Virus record (IMG/VR): IMGVR_UViG_3300045772_000026
Coordinates: 1 to 23,656 of that record
DNA length: 23,656 nucleotides
Reading direction: 5' to 3' (one strand)
Origin: a virus
Made by a program: the position numbers and the translations under genes. The notes under the pieces are model-generated. The model ran no database searches and had not been told where the DNA came from. It saw nothing but the letters and a program-made list of their open reading frames with translations. Below are positions 13,590 to 20,514 of this stretch, piece by piece (the first letter of the stretch is position 1; each line of letters begins with the position of its first letter).

Positions 13590-13741
13590 CTGAGGCCGCG
13601 GTAACCGGCTCAGTTGCGGAGCCACGGACGCTGAGCCCAACACTGGGACCGCATCCGGACGCCGAGGAACTTGCCGAAGCGATCCCGGCACAAGACAACC
13701 GGACGCCTAACCAGAAAGTCAACGCGGCGAAACTGGGGTAA
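13586..13741 (+). CDS. Putative -1 frameshift extension of the Ig-like protein
   Basis: After a -1 slip at 13580-13586 the reading continues for 51 sense codons from CTA at 13586 to TAA at 13739-13741. It encodes an Ala/Pro/Glu-rich hydrophilic tail (LTEAAVTGSVAEPRTLSPTL, PHPDAEELAEAI, NRTPNQKVNAAKLG). The frame contains no ATG, GTG or TTG, so it could not be initiated separately. It ends exactly two bases before the ATG of the next gene (13744). Otherwise this would be an unusual 154-base gap in a densely packed block. It is probably a tail joined to the Ig domain in a minority of molecules; inferred, not shown. Confidence 0.5.
   Translation, partial: LTEAAVTGSVAEPRTLSPTLGPHPDAEELAEAIPAQDNRTPNQKVNAAKLG
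13588..13615 (+). promoter_or_regulatory. Inverted repeat just downstream of the slippery site
   Basis: AACTGAG (13588-13594) pairs perfectly with CTCAGTT (13609-13615), and CCG/CGG (13596-13598, 13606-13608) extends the stem past a one-base bulge. The stem begins one base after the heptamer, closer than the usual 5-9-base spacer, so only its inner part would act as a stimulatory structure. Confidence 0.4.
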
Positions 13742-13743
13742 CA

Positions 13744-14760
13744 ATGGGATCGAGCACCACAACGCTTCAATCGATCACCGATTACGTGGCGGCACTGGGA
13801 GAACTTGGCCCGGTGCTGCCCACGGGCGGTTTCAGCGTGAATACCGCGCTCGGAATTGGCACGGATGTGATGCTCGATTTGATTTCCCAGCGATTCAATT
13901 GGAAGTGGAACCGGATGAAAATTCCGCCGTTCTACACTTCAAGCTGGCAGCAGGACTATGCCGGTATAGGTTCTACATATTCCGCATATATAGGATGGCT
14001 GGAAGGCGGGTACTGGATCGACATAAACAACACCGCGCTGCCAAAGCCCACCTGGCCGATTGAAGCGGTGCGGGATTTGCCCGTGACGTCGATCAGCGGA
14101 AACCCGCCGGGAAAGATTGCGTGGCTGCCGAACAACCAGCTGAATCAGGGCGTGTGGCCGGGGCCGGGAAAGGCCTACACCGCGCCGTTGGGCGCTGTGA
14201 CGACGCCGACCAATCCGCCGATCAACATTCTGGATGCGAACGGCAACATTCTGGTTTTGACGACTTATGGCGTGACAGGCCTGGTTGCGCCCGTGCTGCC
14301 GGCGTCCTCGGCTGAGGGCGTGACGGTGAACGATGGAACCTGTGTGTGGACCGTGGCCGGGCCGAACTCCCAGGGCTTCAGGATTCTGCCCCTGCCCCCG
14401 CAGCAGGCCGTGGTTTACCAGATAAACGTGGTGGCGCAGATGCGCGCGCCCGCGCCGTTCACAAGCATGGGCGCATTCATCAACCCCGTGCCCGACGACT
14501 ATGCGAACTGGTTCAGGGACGGATTTATTGCCGGCTGCTACAAGATGAGCCCCAACCCCCAGATGAGGGCGCTTTACTATGGCCCGCGCGGGTTGCATGA
14601 AAGCTGGCTGGGAGCGATGGAAGCGGCCATGAAGCAGGGAGACCGGGAGACGGACAACGCCGGTTTCATTCCGGACCGAAGCGTGGTGGCGCCGCAAGGC
14701 GGCTACGACATTGGCCCGGCAAACCCGTTTATGCCCGGCTATATGTGGCCAGGGAGATAA
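13744..14760 (+). CDS. Neck/adaptor-like virion protein with inserted module
   Basis: 338 residues. The start follows the frameshift stop by two bases. Residues 1-135 (LQSITDYVAALGELGPVLP, MLDLISQRFNWKWNRMKIPPF, AYIGWLEGGYWIDI, ALPKPTWPIEAVRDL) and 215-338 (QQAVVYQINVVAQMRAPAPF, AFINPVPDDYANWFRDGFIAGCYKM, ALYYGPRGLHESWLGAM) suggest a virion connector. Between them (~143-208) is a module YTAPLG...YGVTGLVAPVLPASSAEGVTVNDGTCVWTVAGPN, the same pattern repeated in the large nozzle-like protein. The position after the capsid genes and before the nozzle-like protein is that of tail-tubular/adaptor proteins in podoviruses, but no diagnostic motif was seen. Confidence 0.5.
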   Translation: MGSSTTTLQSITDYVAALGELGPVLPTGGFSVNTALGIGTDVMLDLISQRFNWKWNRMKIPPFYTSSWQQDYAGIGSTYSAYIGWLEGGYWIDINNTALPKPTWPIEAVRDLPVTSISGNPPGKIAWLPNNQLNQGVWPGPGKAYTAPLGAVTTPTNPPINILDANGNILVLTTYGVTGLVAPVLPASSAEGVTVNDGTCVWTVAGPNSQGFRILPLPPQQAVVYQINVVAQMRAPAPFTSMGAFINPVPDDYANWFRDGFIAGCYKMSPNPQMRALYYGPRGLHESWLGAMEAAMKQGDRETDNAGFIPDRSVVAPQGGYDIGPANPFMPGYMWPGR

Positions 14761-14762
14761 AC

Positions 14763-15212
14763 ATGATTGCGAGCCCGCGCACAGTGACGGCGATTCAAGG
14801 CTGGGAAGGGCTGCGGCTGAACATCTATGCCGATCAGAACGGGCACGCCACGATCGGCTATGGCCATCTTTTAACCCATGCCGAACTAGCCAGCGGCATT
14901 TATCTGAATGGCATTTCATCGGCTGGCGCCTGGACGCTGCTTGCCGCGGATCTGACGCTGGCTGAGCAGATTGTGAAAGTGCAGCTGTCGAAACAATTTG
15001 GGGTTTATATCCTGTCACAAGGAAAATTCGATGCGCTGACGAGCTTCACCTTTAACCTTGGCGCGAATGATCTGGCTGTGATGCTGGCGCATGGCTGGGC
15101 GCAAGTGCCGGTGCAGATGCCCCGCTGGGTATATGCGGCGGGCGTTGTAGATGGTCCTTTGGTAAAACGCCGGGCCATGGAATTGACCTGGTGGAACGAG
15201 GAGGCGGCCTGA
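14763..15212 (+). CDS. Lysozyme, GH24 (T4-type) endolysin
   Basis: 149 residues starting at ATG 14763 (GGGAG six bases upstream); an in-frame ATG at 14745 is in the previous gene's tail. It hydrolyses the MurNAc-GlcNAc bond of peptidoglycan. The T4-lysozyme catalytic triad is visible: E15 in GWEGLRL, D24 in YADQNG, T30 in ATIGYGH, with the E-x8-D-x5-T spacing of T4L E11-D20-T26. The usual FDALTSFTFNLG motif follows (~93-105). No signal peptide or TM segment is present, and no holin or spanin gene is visible nearby. Lying between neck and tail genes, it may act at entry as a virion lysozyme or at lysis. Confidence 0.88.
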   Translation: MIASPRTVTAIQGWEGLRLNIYADQNGHATIGYGHLLTHAELASGIYLNGISSAGAWTLLAADLTLAEQIVKVQLSKQFGVYILSQGKFDALTSFTFNLGANDLAVMLAHGWAQVPVQMPRWVYAAGVVDGPLVKRRAMELTWWNEEAA

Positions 15213-15398
15213 ATGCCATTGAAAAAAGGATCGAGTAAAAAGACGATCAAGACCAACTTTGAGGAGTTTGGAAAAGGCAAGACCTTTGCCCGCACCAAAG
15301 CGAAGTTTGGAGCGAAGAAGGCCAACAAACAGCGCGTGGCCGTGGTTCTGTCAACCGCGCGCAAAACCGCCAAGAAAAAGACAGCGAAGAGGAAATAA
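15213..15398 (+). CDS. Small Lys-rich basic protein
   Basis: 61 residues, ATG right after the lysozyme TGA with GAGGAGG upstream. Extremely basic and repetitive (MPLKKGSSKKTIKTNFEEF, KAKFGAKKANKQRVAVVLS, ARKTAKKKTAKRK). The layout MPLKKGSSKK...KQ..A..LS.AR resembles short basic proteins found in phages and bacteria. It may bind DNA or membranes; not known. Confidence 0.65.
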   Translation: MPLKKGSSKKTIKTNFEEFGKGKTFARTKAKFGAKKANKQRVAVVLSTARKTAKKKTAKRK

Positions 15399-15399
15399 A

Positions 15400-16104
15400 T
15401 TGGCGTCAACGAAGACAATTCAGGACTGCATCAACTGGGAAGCCAGTTTCCTCGAGCAGCAGCCGGTGCTTGTGAATGGCATGGAGCCGGCGCTAAGCTC
15501 GGCCACATTGGTGCTACAGACGGTACTGGGTCCGCCCTTTGCGTGGCCGTGGAACCGCGGCGTGGTTATTTTTACCGCCGCGACGCAGGACACCCCGCAA
15601 GGGGGATTGAGCAACTTTGGCTTTTTGGAAGGCGGCACAGTGACGCCCACCGCGGGCGGAAAGCCGTGGGAGGTTGCAGTCAAGAATCTGCTGCATGTGG
15701 ACGCGAGCGGGGCCAGGCCCGCGTTTTGCTCGCCCTTTTTGGACGATGGGGCGGGAAACATCACCTTTAGGCTGACCCCGGCCCCGGACCAGAGTTATGT
15801 GGTGACGCTGCCCTACCAGAAAAAAGCGCCGGTGCTGATGAGTCTTGGATCGAGCTGGCATCCGGTGCCCGACGAGAAAAACTACATTTGCCAGTGGGGA
15901 CACCTGGCGATGATGAGCCTGATTGGAAACGACGGGCGATTCAGCGAATACAACACCAAATTCATCACCGCATTACTGGGAGCGCAGGGCGGTTTGACGG
16001 ATCTGGAACGCAACATCTTTCTGGCCAACTGGACGCGCGTGCTGGCCCAGCTGCAGGCCAATCAACTGGGAACTGCCGAGCGGTATAAGGCAAGGGAGAG
16101 CTGA
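15400..16104 (+). CDS. Virion protein, unknown, probable neck/tail component
   Basis: 234 residues starting at TTG 15400 (GAGG seven bases upstream, just after the previous TAA). The upstream part of the frame, back to 15259, is only an out-of-frame shadow of the basic-protein gene. The sequence is beta-rich with aromatics (INWEASFLEQQPVLVNGMEPALS, GPPFAWPWNRGVVIFTAAT, QSYVVTLPYQKKAPVLMSLGSSWH). The helical C-terminus GLTDLERNIFLANWTRVLAQLQANQ fits a virion protein of the neck-tail region. The next gene overlaps its stop (TGATG). Confidence 0.55.
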   Translation: MASTKTIQDCINWEASFLEQQPVLVNGMEPALSSATLVLQTVLGPPFAWPWNRGVVIFTAATQDTPQGGLSNFGFLEGGTVTPTAGGKPWEVAVKNLLHVDASGARPAFCSPFLDDGAGNITFRLTPAPDQSYVVTLPYQKKAPVLMSLGSSWHPVPDEKNYICQWGHLAMMSLIGNDGRFSEYNTKFITALLGAQGGLTDLERNIFLANWTRVLAQLQANQLGTAERYKARES

Positions 16105-19100
16105 TGCCAGAATCTCCCCTGATTGCCGCCGGCGCGCAGGTGCAGCCGATCAGCGCCGCGCCGCTGCATACCAACCGGATGTTTACCGGCCTGTGGACAC
16201 AGCGCAACCCGCTGCGCGATGCGGCGACGACGTTTCTTTTGGAGAAGTTCTATTCGGCAACGCGCTTTGAGAGCCTGATTGGCGGCCAGAATATGGAGGT
16301 GACCACGCGGCTGACACTGGCCACGCGGCCAGGCTCAAGCGTGTATAACGCAGGGCCTTTTCCGCCAATCAATCGCTTTTATGAATTCCGCGCATTTTCA
16401 GCGGGCGGGGAAAACATTCGCATCCTGGCCAGCGTTGATCCGGCGACCGGCTTGAACTATGGCACCGTGCGCGATGTGACCGGGCCGGCGAACAATGTGA
16501 TTTTGCAGCAAAAAGCGGTGGGCGCGGGCAGGACGAGCTTTCAAAGCGTGGGTAACATCTGCTTTTTTGCTGATGGAGTGAATGCCAGCAAATATGTGCT
16601 GAGCGGGCAAAGCTGGACGCCGAACACGGCATTTGCGCAGGGGCAGTTTATTGTGGACCCCTATAACAACCTTCAGCTCAGTATCGGATCGCAGACGGCA
16701 ACACTGACCAACATCCAGATCACGAGCAACGTGGTCACGTTCTTTTTTTCAGCTGCGACGCAACTGACGGTGCCGGTTGGAGCCTATTTGTCGGGGGCAG
16801 GCCTTACCACCGTGCCAGCGCTGAATAGCACGCCAGTCAAGGTAATAAGCGTCAGCAACGGGCAGCAGCTTTCATGCGCTTACCTGCATGCAGACGTGCC
16901 TTATTCGGCTGAAACAGGCACTGAGACGACAGGCGCCGGTTTCACCGGCTTGATACCCGCCGCATGGCAGCCCGCCCTGGGCGCGGTGACACTGGACAAC
17001 ACGGCGCAATGGGAGAACCGCGGGCCATCCGTGGAACAGTGGGGCATTGCGACGCCGCTGCTGGCCCCCACGGTGACGCAGGCCTTGGCGCCGACGATTT
17101 ATCCGGCCTGGGCGGCAAACACCTGGTATGGGCCGCTGTTTGTGATTTTGCAGGGCGGCGTGCTTTACCAGCTGACCACGGCGGGCGTCACCGCGGCGGC
17201 GCTGCCCACTTTTAGCGCGGGCGTGGGTCTGACAACGGCGGACGGAACGGCGGTGTGGACCAGCCTGGGACCCGGCGTATGGACCGCTTCACACCCCTAT
17301 GTTGTGGGCAATGTGATTGAAGCCAGCTTCACGTACTACATCACCGTGATGCAGACCACCTACACATGGAACGGTTATGTGAATGTGCCCACCGTTACCT
17401 ATGTCCAGCAGCCGGTGACGGTGACCAACCTGTTCAAATGCACAGCAGCAGGAAACAGCGGGCTGGCGGCGCCGGTTTGGACGAACGGCTATGGAACCTC
17501 GGTAACCGAGAGCACCGGGGTGGGCTGGGTAAACCAGGGCGCGGCGATAGCGTGGCCGGGAGCGACACAGACCTTGAGCCTGGCCACGCAAATATTGGAC
17601 GCGAACAATAACGTGGAGGCTCCGCAACTGATTGCCAAGACCGGCGCCGCAGCCCCGGCCTGGAGCGCGGCGGCGCAAAGCTCAACCGCCGACGGCGGCC
17701 AGCTATGGCTGAACGGCGGCCCTTATTCCAAAGCCAACAGCTACGCGTGGCAGTGGGCTTATAGCGGCAAGAACTCGATTACGGGGCACATTGGCACGGC
17801 CAGCCCTATTTCACTTCCCTACACGGTGGCGGCGGATTACCTGCCCGTGATCCAGGGCCAGGGGATACCGAACGACCCGCAGATTGACGAGCTGGTTATT
17901 TGGCGCACGCTCCAGGGCGGCAGCACCCTGCTCTACGACGCGACCATTCCCAACCCGGCCGTGGGTGCGGCGGCAAACACCTGGATCTTTACCGACACCA
18001 CGACGGACAGCGGCCTGAACGAGCTGATTACCGCGCCGATTGACGGGTCGAACAATCCCCCGCCCGTGGGCTGGACGCCGCAGGCCTATTACCAGGGACG
18101 TATCTGGGGCTTTGTGAACAACGTTCTGCAATATAGCGGCGGCCCTGCCACCATTACCGGCAGCGGAAATGAAAGCTTTCCGGGCCTGAACCAGTTCACT
18201 TTCCCTTCGCAGGGGGTAACCTGCTGGCCAACGTCGATTGGGCTTATCTGCTACACGAACTCCGACATTTGGGTGGTGCAGGGACAGGGAACTTCGAGTT
18301 CGCCCTACTACGTAGTGAACTTCCAGCAGGGTGTTGGCCTGGCCTCGCAGGATGCGCTGGCGGTGAACGGTTCAACGGGCTACGGAATGCTCACCTCTGG
18401 CCAGGTGGTGAGCATGGACCCCGGCGCGGGCGAACTGGAAGTGGGCTTCCCGATCGGCGACCAGTTCAACGCGCTTTATACTCCGGCGGCCACTTATTGC
18501 GCGTGGCATCAGGGATCGAGCGCGGACATGGCGCTCTATGTGGCGGATGGTGCGGCAGGATGGTTCAGGATGAGCGCCGTGAGTGCGCCGGAGAGCGGCA
18601 ACACATGGAGCACGCGGGCGCTGATCCAGGGTGGGGTGAAGGCGATTGCCAGCGTGGAGACCAGCCCCGGCATCAAGGCCCTGCTGCTGGGTCCGGCCGC
18701 GCAGGGACAGCCGATACTAAAACGCGATGCGACAACCAACGCGGACAACGGTGTGCCCTATCAACCCTTTGCCAACATTGGCAGCATTGTGATGGCCCAG
18801 CCGGGAACCAGCGCCGGGGTGCAATTTGTGACCACCGAAGAGATGGCGATTGCGGGCGCGAAGCCGTGTACGGTGGGAATATTGCTGGACGAGATTAGCG
18901 GCGCGTTTACCAATCTAGTCCACTCGACCAACGACCCGCCCAACCTGGCACCTTCACAGACCGTTACCACGAAGCGCTTTTGGGCGATGCAGAGCGGCAA
19001 ACCAGTGGCCTGCCGCCACCTGCAAGTGCAGATTGGTTGGCCGGCGCAGAACTACCCCAACGAGTTGCTGACCTATACGATTTACGGCCGGCTGCCGCAG

Positions 19101-19115
19101 AAGGCGAGGAAATGA
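16104..19115 (+). CDS. Large tail nozzle-like protein with inserted repeat modules
   Basis: 1003 residues, ATG 16104 overlapping the preceding stop. Residues ~1-165 (MFTGLWTQRNPLRDAATTFL, FESLIGGQNMEVTTRLTLATRPG, SVYNAGPFPPINRFYEF) and ~560-1003 (YYQGRIWGFVNNVLQYSGGPATI, TCWPTSIGLICYTNSDIWVVQG, GRLPQK) fit tail-tube or nozzle proteins such as T7 gp12/P22 gp10, which end the podovirus tail. Between ~170 and ~541 there are about four tandem modules sharing 'W..n..Y..g..v...lY...t.G......P.f......dgt..W.n.Gp' (e.g. DNTAQWENRGPS, ADGTAVWTSLGPG, TGVGWVNQGA, DGGQLWLNGGP). One more copy is in the 13744 gene. Carbohydrate or host-surface binding is inferred. Confidence 0.7.
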   Translation: MPESPLIAAGAQVQPISAAPLHTNRMFTGLWTQRNPLRDAATTFLLEKFYSATRFESLIGGQNMEVTTRLTLATRPGSSVYNAGPFPPINRFYEFRAFSAGGENIRILASVDPATGLNYGTVRDVTGPANNVILQQKAVGAGRTSFQSVGNICFFADGVNASKYVLSGQSWTPNTAFAQGQFIVDPYNNLQLSIGSQTATLTNIQITSNVVTFFFSAATQLTVPVGAYLSGAGLTTVPALNSTPVKVISVSNGQQLSCAYLHADVPYSAETGTETTGAGFTGLIPAAWQPALGAVTLDNTAQWENRGPSVEQWGIATPLLAPTVTQALAPTIYPAWAANTWYGPLFVILQGGVLYQLTTAGVTAAALPTFSAGVGLTTADGTAVWTSLGPGVWTASHPYVVGNVIEASFTYYITVMQTTYTWNGYVNVPTVTYVQQPVTVTNLFKCTAAGNSGLAAPVWTNGYGTSVTESTGVGWVNQGAAIAWPGATQTLSLATQILDANNNVEAPQLIAKTGAAAPAWSAAAQSSTADGGQLWLNGGPYSKANSYAWQWAYSGKNSITGHIGTASPISLPYTVAADYLPVIQGQGIPNDPQIDELVIWRTLQGGSTLLYDATIPNPAVGAAANTWIFTDTTTDSGLNELITAPIDGSNNPPPVGWTPQAYYQGRIWGFVNNVLQYSGGPATITGSGNESFPGLNQFTFPSQGVTCWPTSIGLICYTNSDIWVVQGQGTSSSPYYVVNFQQGVGLASQDALAVNGSTGYGMLTSGQVVSMDPGAGELEVGFPIGDQFNALYTPAATYCAWHQGSSADMALYVADGAAGWFRMSAVSAPESGNTWSTRALIQGGVKAIASVETSPGIKALLLGPAAQGQPILKRDATTNADNGVPYQPFANIGSIVMAQPGTSAGVQFVTTEEMAIAGAKPCTVGILLDEISGAFTNLVHSTNDPPNLAPSQTVTTKRFWAMQSGKPVACRHLQVQIGWPAQNYPNELLTYTIYGRLPQKARK

Positions 19116-19333
19116 TGGCGAAACCAGAGATGAGAAACGCGACGGATACGGTGGCGCAGACGGGCGCGCCGGCAGGCATGCCCCCGGTAGAAAATGGAAC
19201 GATCGACGGCGTGCATCCCTTGATGATTTCAAGCTTGCCGCCGATTGCCAGCGGCGCCGACGTGTATAGCCGCCAGTTTTACCGCGGCGGCCGGCTGCCA
19301 CTCAGAAGGTATTTGCCGGTGACGGTGAAGTAA
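19115..19333 (+). CDS. Small phage protein, unknown function
   Basis: 72 residues; ATG 19115 is preferred over 19112 because GAGG (19106-19109) gives a better distance. Neutral/Pro-Gly-rich first half, then FYRGGRLPLRRYLPVTVK, a basic end. No family is recognised. It sits between nozzle and GNAT-like genes, and could be an assembly or tail factor. Confidence 0.55.
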   Translation: MAKPEMRNATDTVAQTGAPAGMPPVENGTIDGVHPLMISSLPPIASGADVYSRQFYRGGRLPLRRYLPVTVK

Positions 19334-19342
19334 GGGAGATAT

Positions 19343-19873
19343 ATGGCGCATATTCTCGGCATATTCGACGGTTTGGAACTACGCGCGGTGGGCGAGGAAG
19401 ACCGCGAAAGGCTGGAGAAGTGGATTGCGGCCGACGAGCACCATGCAGGGATACGCGATGCGGATTTTTTTATGGGTCTGCGCAAGAGCTTTAGCGGTGA
19501 AACCGAGGCCGATCCGCGCGCAACCTGCACGGCGCTTGAGGACGAGAAGGGCACGGTATTTTTTATCCGGCTGAGCAGGGCAACGCGGGTGAATATTCAG
19601 TTTGGCCCTGGAAAGACGGTGCACCAGCGCAAGCGGGTGGTGGAAGCGCTGGTGAAAGGAATGGCCTTTTTGGAAGTGGCTTTGGAGCGTGCGGGCGCGG
19701 AAGAGTGGATTTTTGAAACCGAAGACGCGGGCCTGGCCGAGATGGCGGGAAAGCACTTGGGATTCAGGGAAAGCCCGAATGAGCTGGTACGACTCATTGA
19801 GCCTTTGGAACCGCCTGAACGCGCCCCGCAGGCTGTGCGCGGGGAGCAACAGATAACCCAGGGGGTGCAGTGA
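19343..19873 (+). CDS. GNAT-like acyltransferase-fold protein
   Basis: 176 residues, ATG 19343 with GGGAG upstream. The N-terminal part (FDGLELRAVGEEDRERLEKWIAADEHHAG) and the later strand-helix-strand pattern (TVFFIRLSRATRVNIQFGP, RVVEALVKGMAFLEVALERAGAEEWIFETEDAGLAEMAGKHLGFRES) look like a compact GNAT fold: the GMAFLEVALERAG helix and AGKHLGFRES end are typical. The R/Q-x-x-G-x-G/A acetyl-CoA loop is not clearly present, so catalysis is doubtful. GNAT-like proteins are known among podovirus tail/internal genes. The TGA overlaps the next ATG (GTGATG). Confidence 0.5.
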   Translation: MAHILGIFDGLELRAVGEEDRERLEKWIAADEHHAGIRDADFFMGLRKSFSGETEADPRATCTALEDEKGTVFFIRLSRATRVNIQFGPGKTVHQRKRVVEALVKGMAFLEVALERAGAEEWIFETEDAGLAEMAGKHLGFRESPNELVRLIEPLEPPERAPQAVRGEQQITQGVQ

Positions 19874-20505
19874 TGTGCGGAGGAGCATCGGCAACACAAG
19901 ATCAGTTGCAGAGCGAGGAAGCTTCTTTTTACCAGACGCAGGTGCAGGCCTATAACACCGCGTATAAGAATTTCTCGGATCTGTCGGCAACGCTGAACGC
20001 ACAGTTTGCGCCCATTTTGGCAGCGGGGCCAAACCAGATGGGCTTTAACGACGCCGAGCTGACCAACCTGGACACCACGGCAACCGAAGGCACCGCGCAG
20101 GGCTATGCCAAGGCCAAGCAGGCGCTCCAGGAGAACGTGGCGGCCCAGGGTGGCGGCATGAGCAACATCAATCTGACGTCGGGGGCGACCGAGCAGGAAC
20201 AGGAGGAACTGGCCTCAACGGCGGCGGGAACCGAAAGCGCCGAGAAGTTGGGCATTCAACAGGCCGGATATTCGCAGGGTTACAACGAATGGGAGAACGC
20301 GGTGCAGGGAACGGAGAGTCTGGCCGCAGGATGGAACCCGAATAGCTTTTCAAGCAGCGCAAACAGTGCGGCGCAGACGGCAAATACGGAAGCAAATACA
20401 ATTACGCAGGAAAACAACAGCGTCTGGACCAGCGTGATTGGGGCGCTGGGCGGGATTGCGGGCTCAGCGGCGGGCGGATGGGCGCTGGGCAAGTCAAAGG
20501 GATAG
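19873..20505 (+). CDS. Internal virion/ejection-type protein
   Basis: 210 residues from ATG 19873. Begins MCGGASATQDQLQ, like gp14/internal-virion-type proteins of podoviruses (a Met-Cys N-terminus). Ala/Gln/Asn/Gly-rich helices follow (SFYQTQVQAYNTAYKNFSDLS; GYAKAKQALQENVAA), and the C-terminal SVIGALGGIAGSAAGGWALGK is a Gly-zipper hydrophobic segment that could cross a membrane. Such proteins are packed in the head and injected to form the DNA channel. Its position right before the large ejection-like protein supports this; it is inferred from composition and context. Confidence 0.55.
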   Translation: MCGGASATQDQLQSEEASFYQTQVQAYNTAYKNFSDLSATLNAQFAPILAAGPNQMGFNDAELTNLDTTATEGTAQGYAKAKQALQENVAAQGGGMSNINLTSGATEQEQEELASTAAGTESAEKLGIQQAGYSQGYNEWENAVQGTESLAAGWNPNSFSSSANSAAQTANTEANTITQENNSVWTSVIGALGGIAGSAAGGWALGKSKG

Positions 20506-20514
20506 GGGCGAACC

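Noticed and set aside
13939-15018. Long minus-strand ORF (about 359 codons) antisense to the neck and lysozyme genes
   Set aside because: It has Arg/His/Pro-rich composition without domain pattern, no SD, and lies over clearly coding plus-strand genes; a GC-rich shadow.
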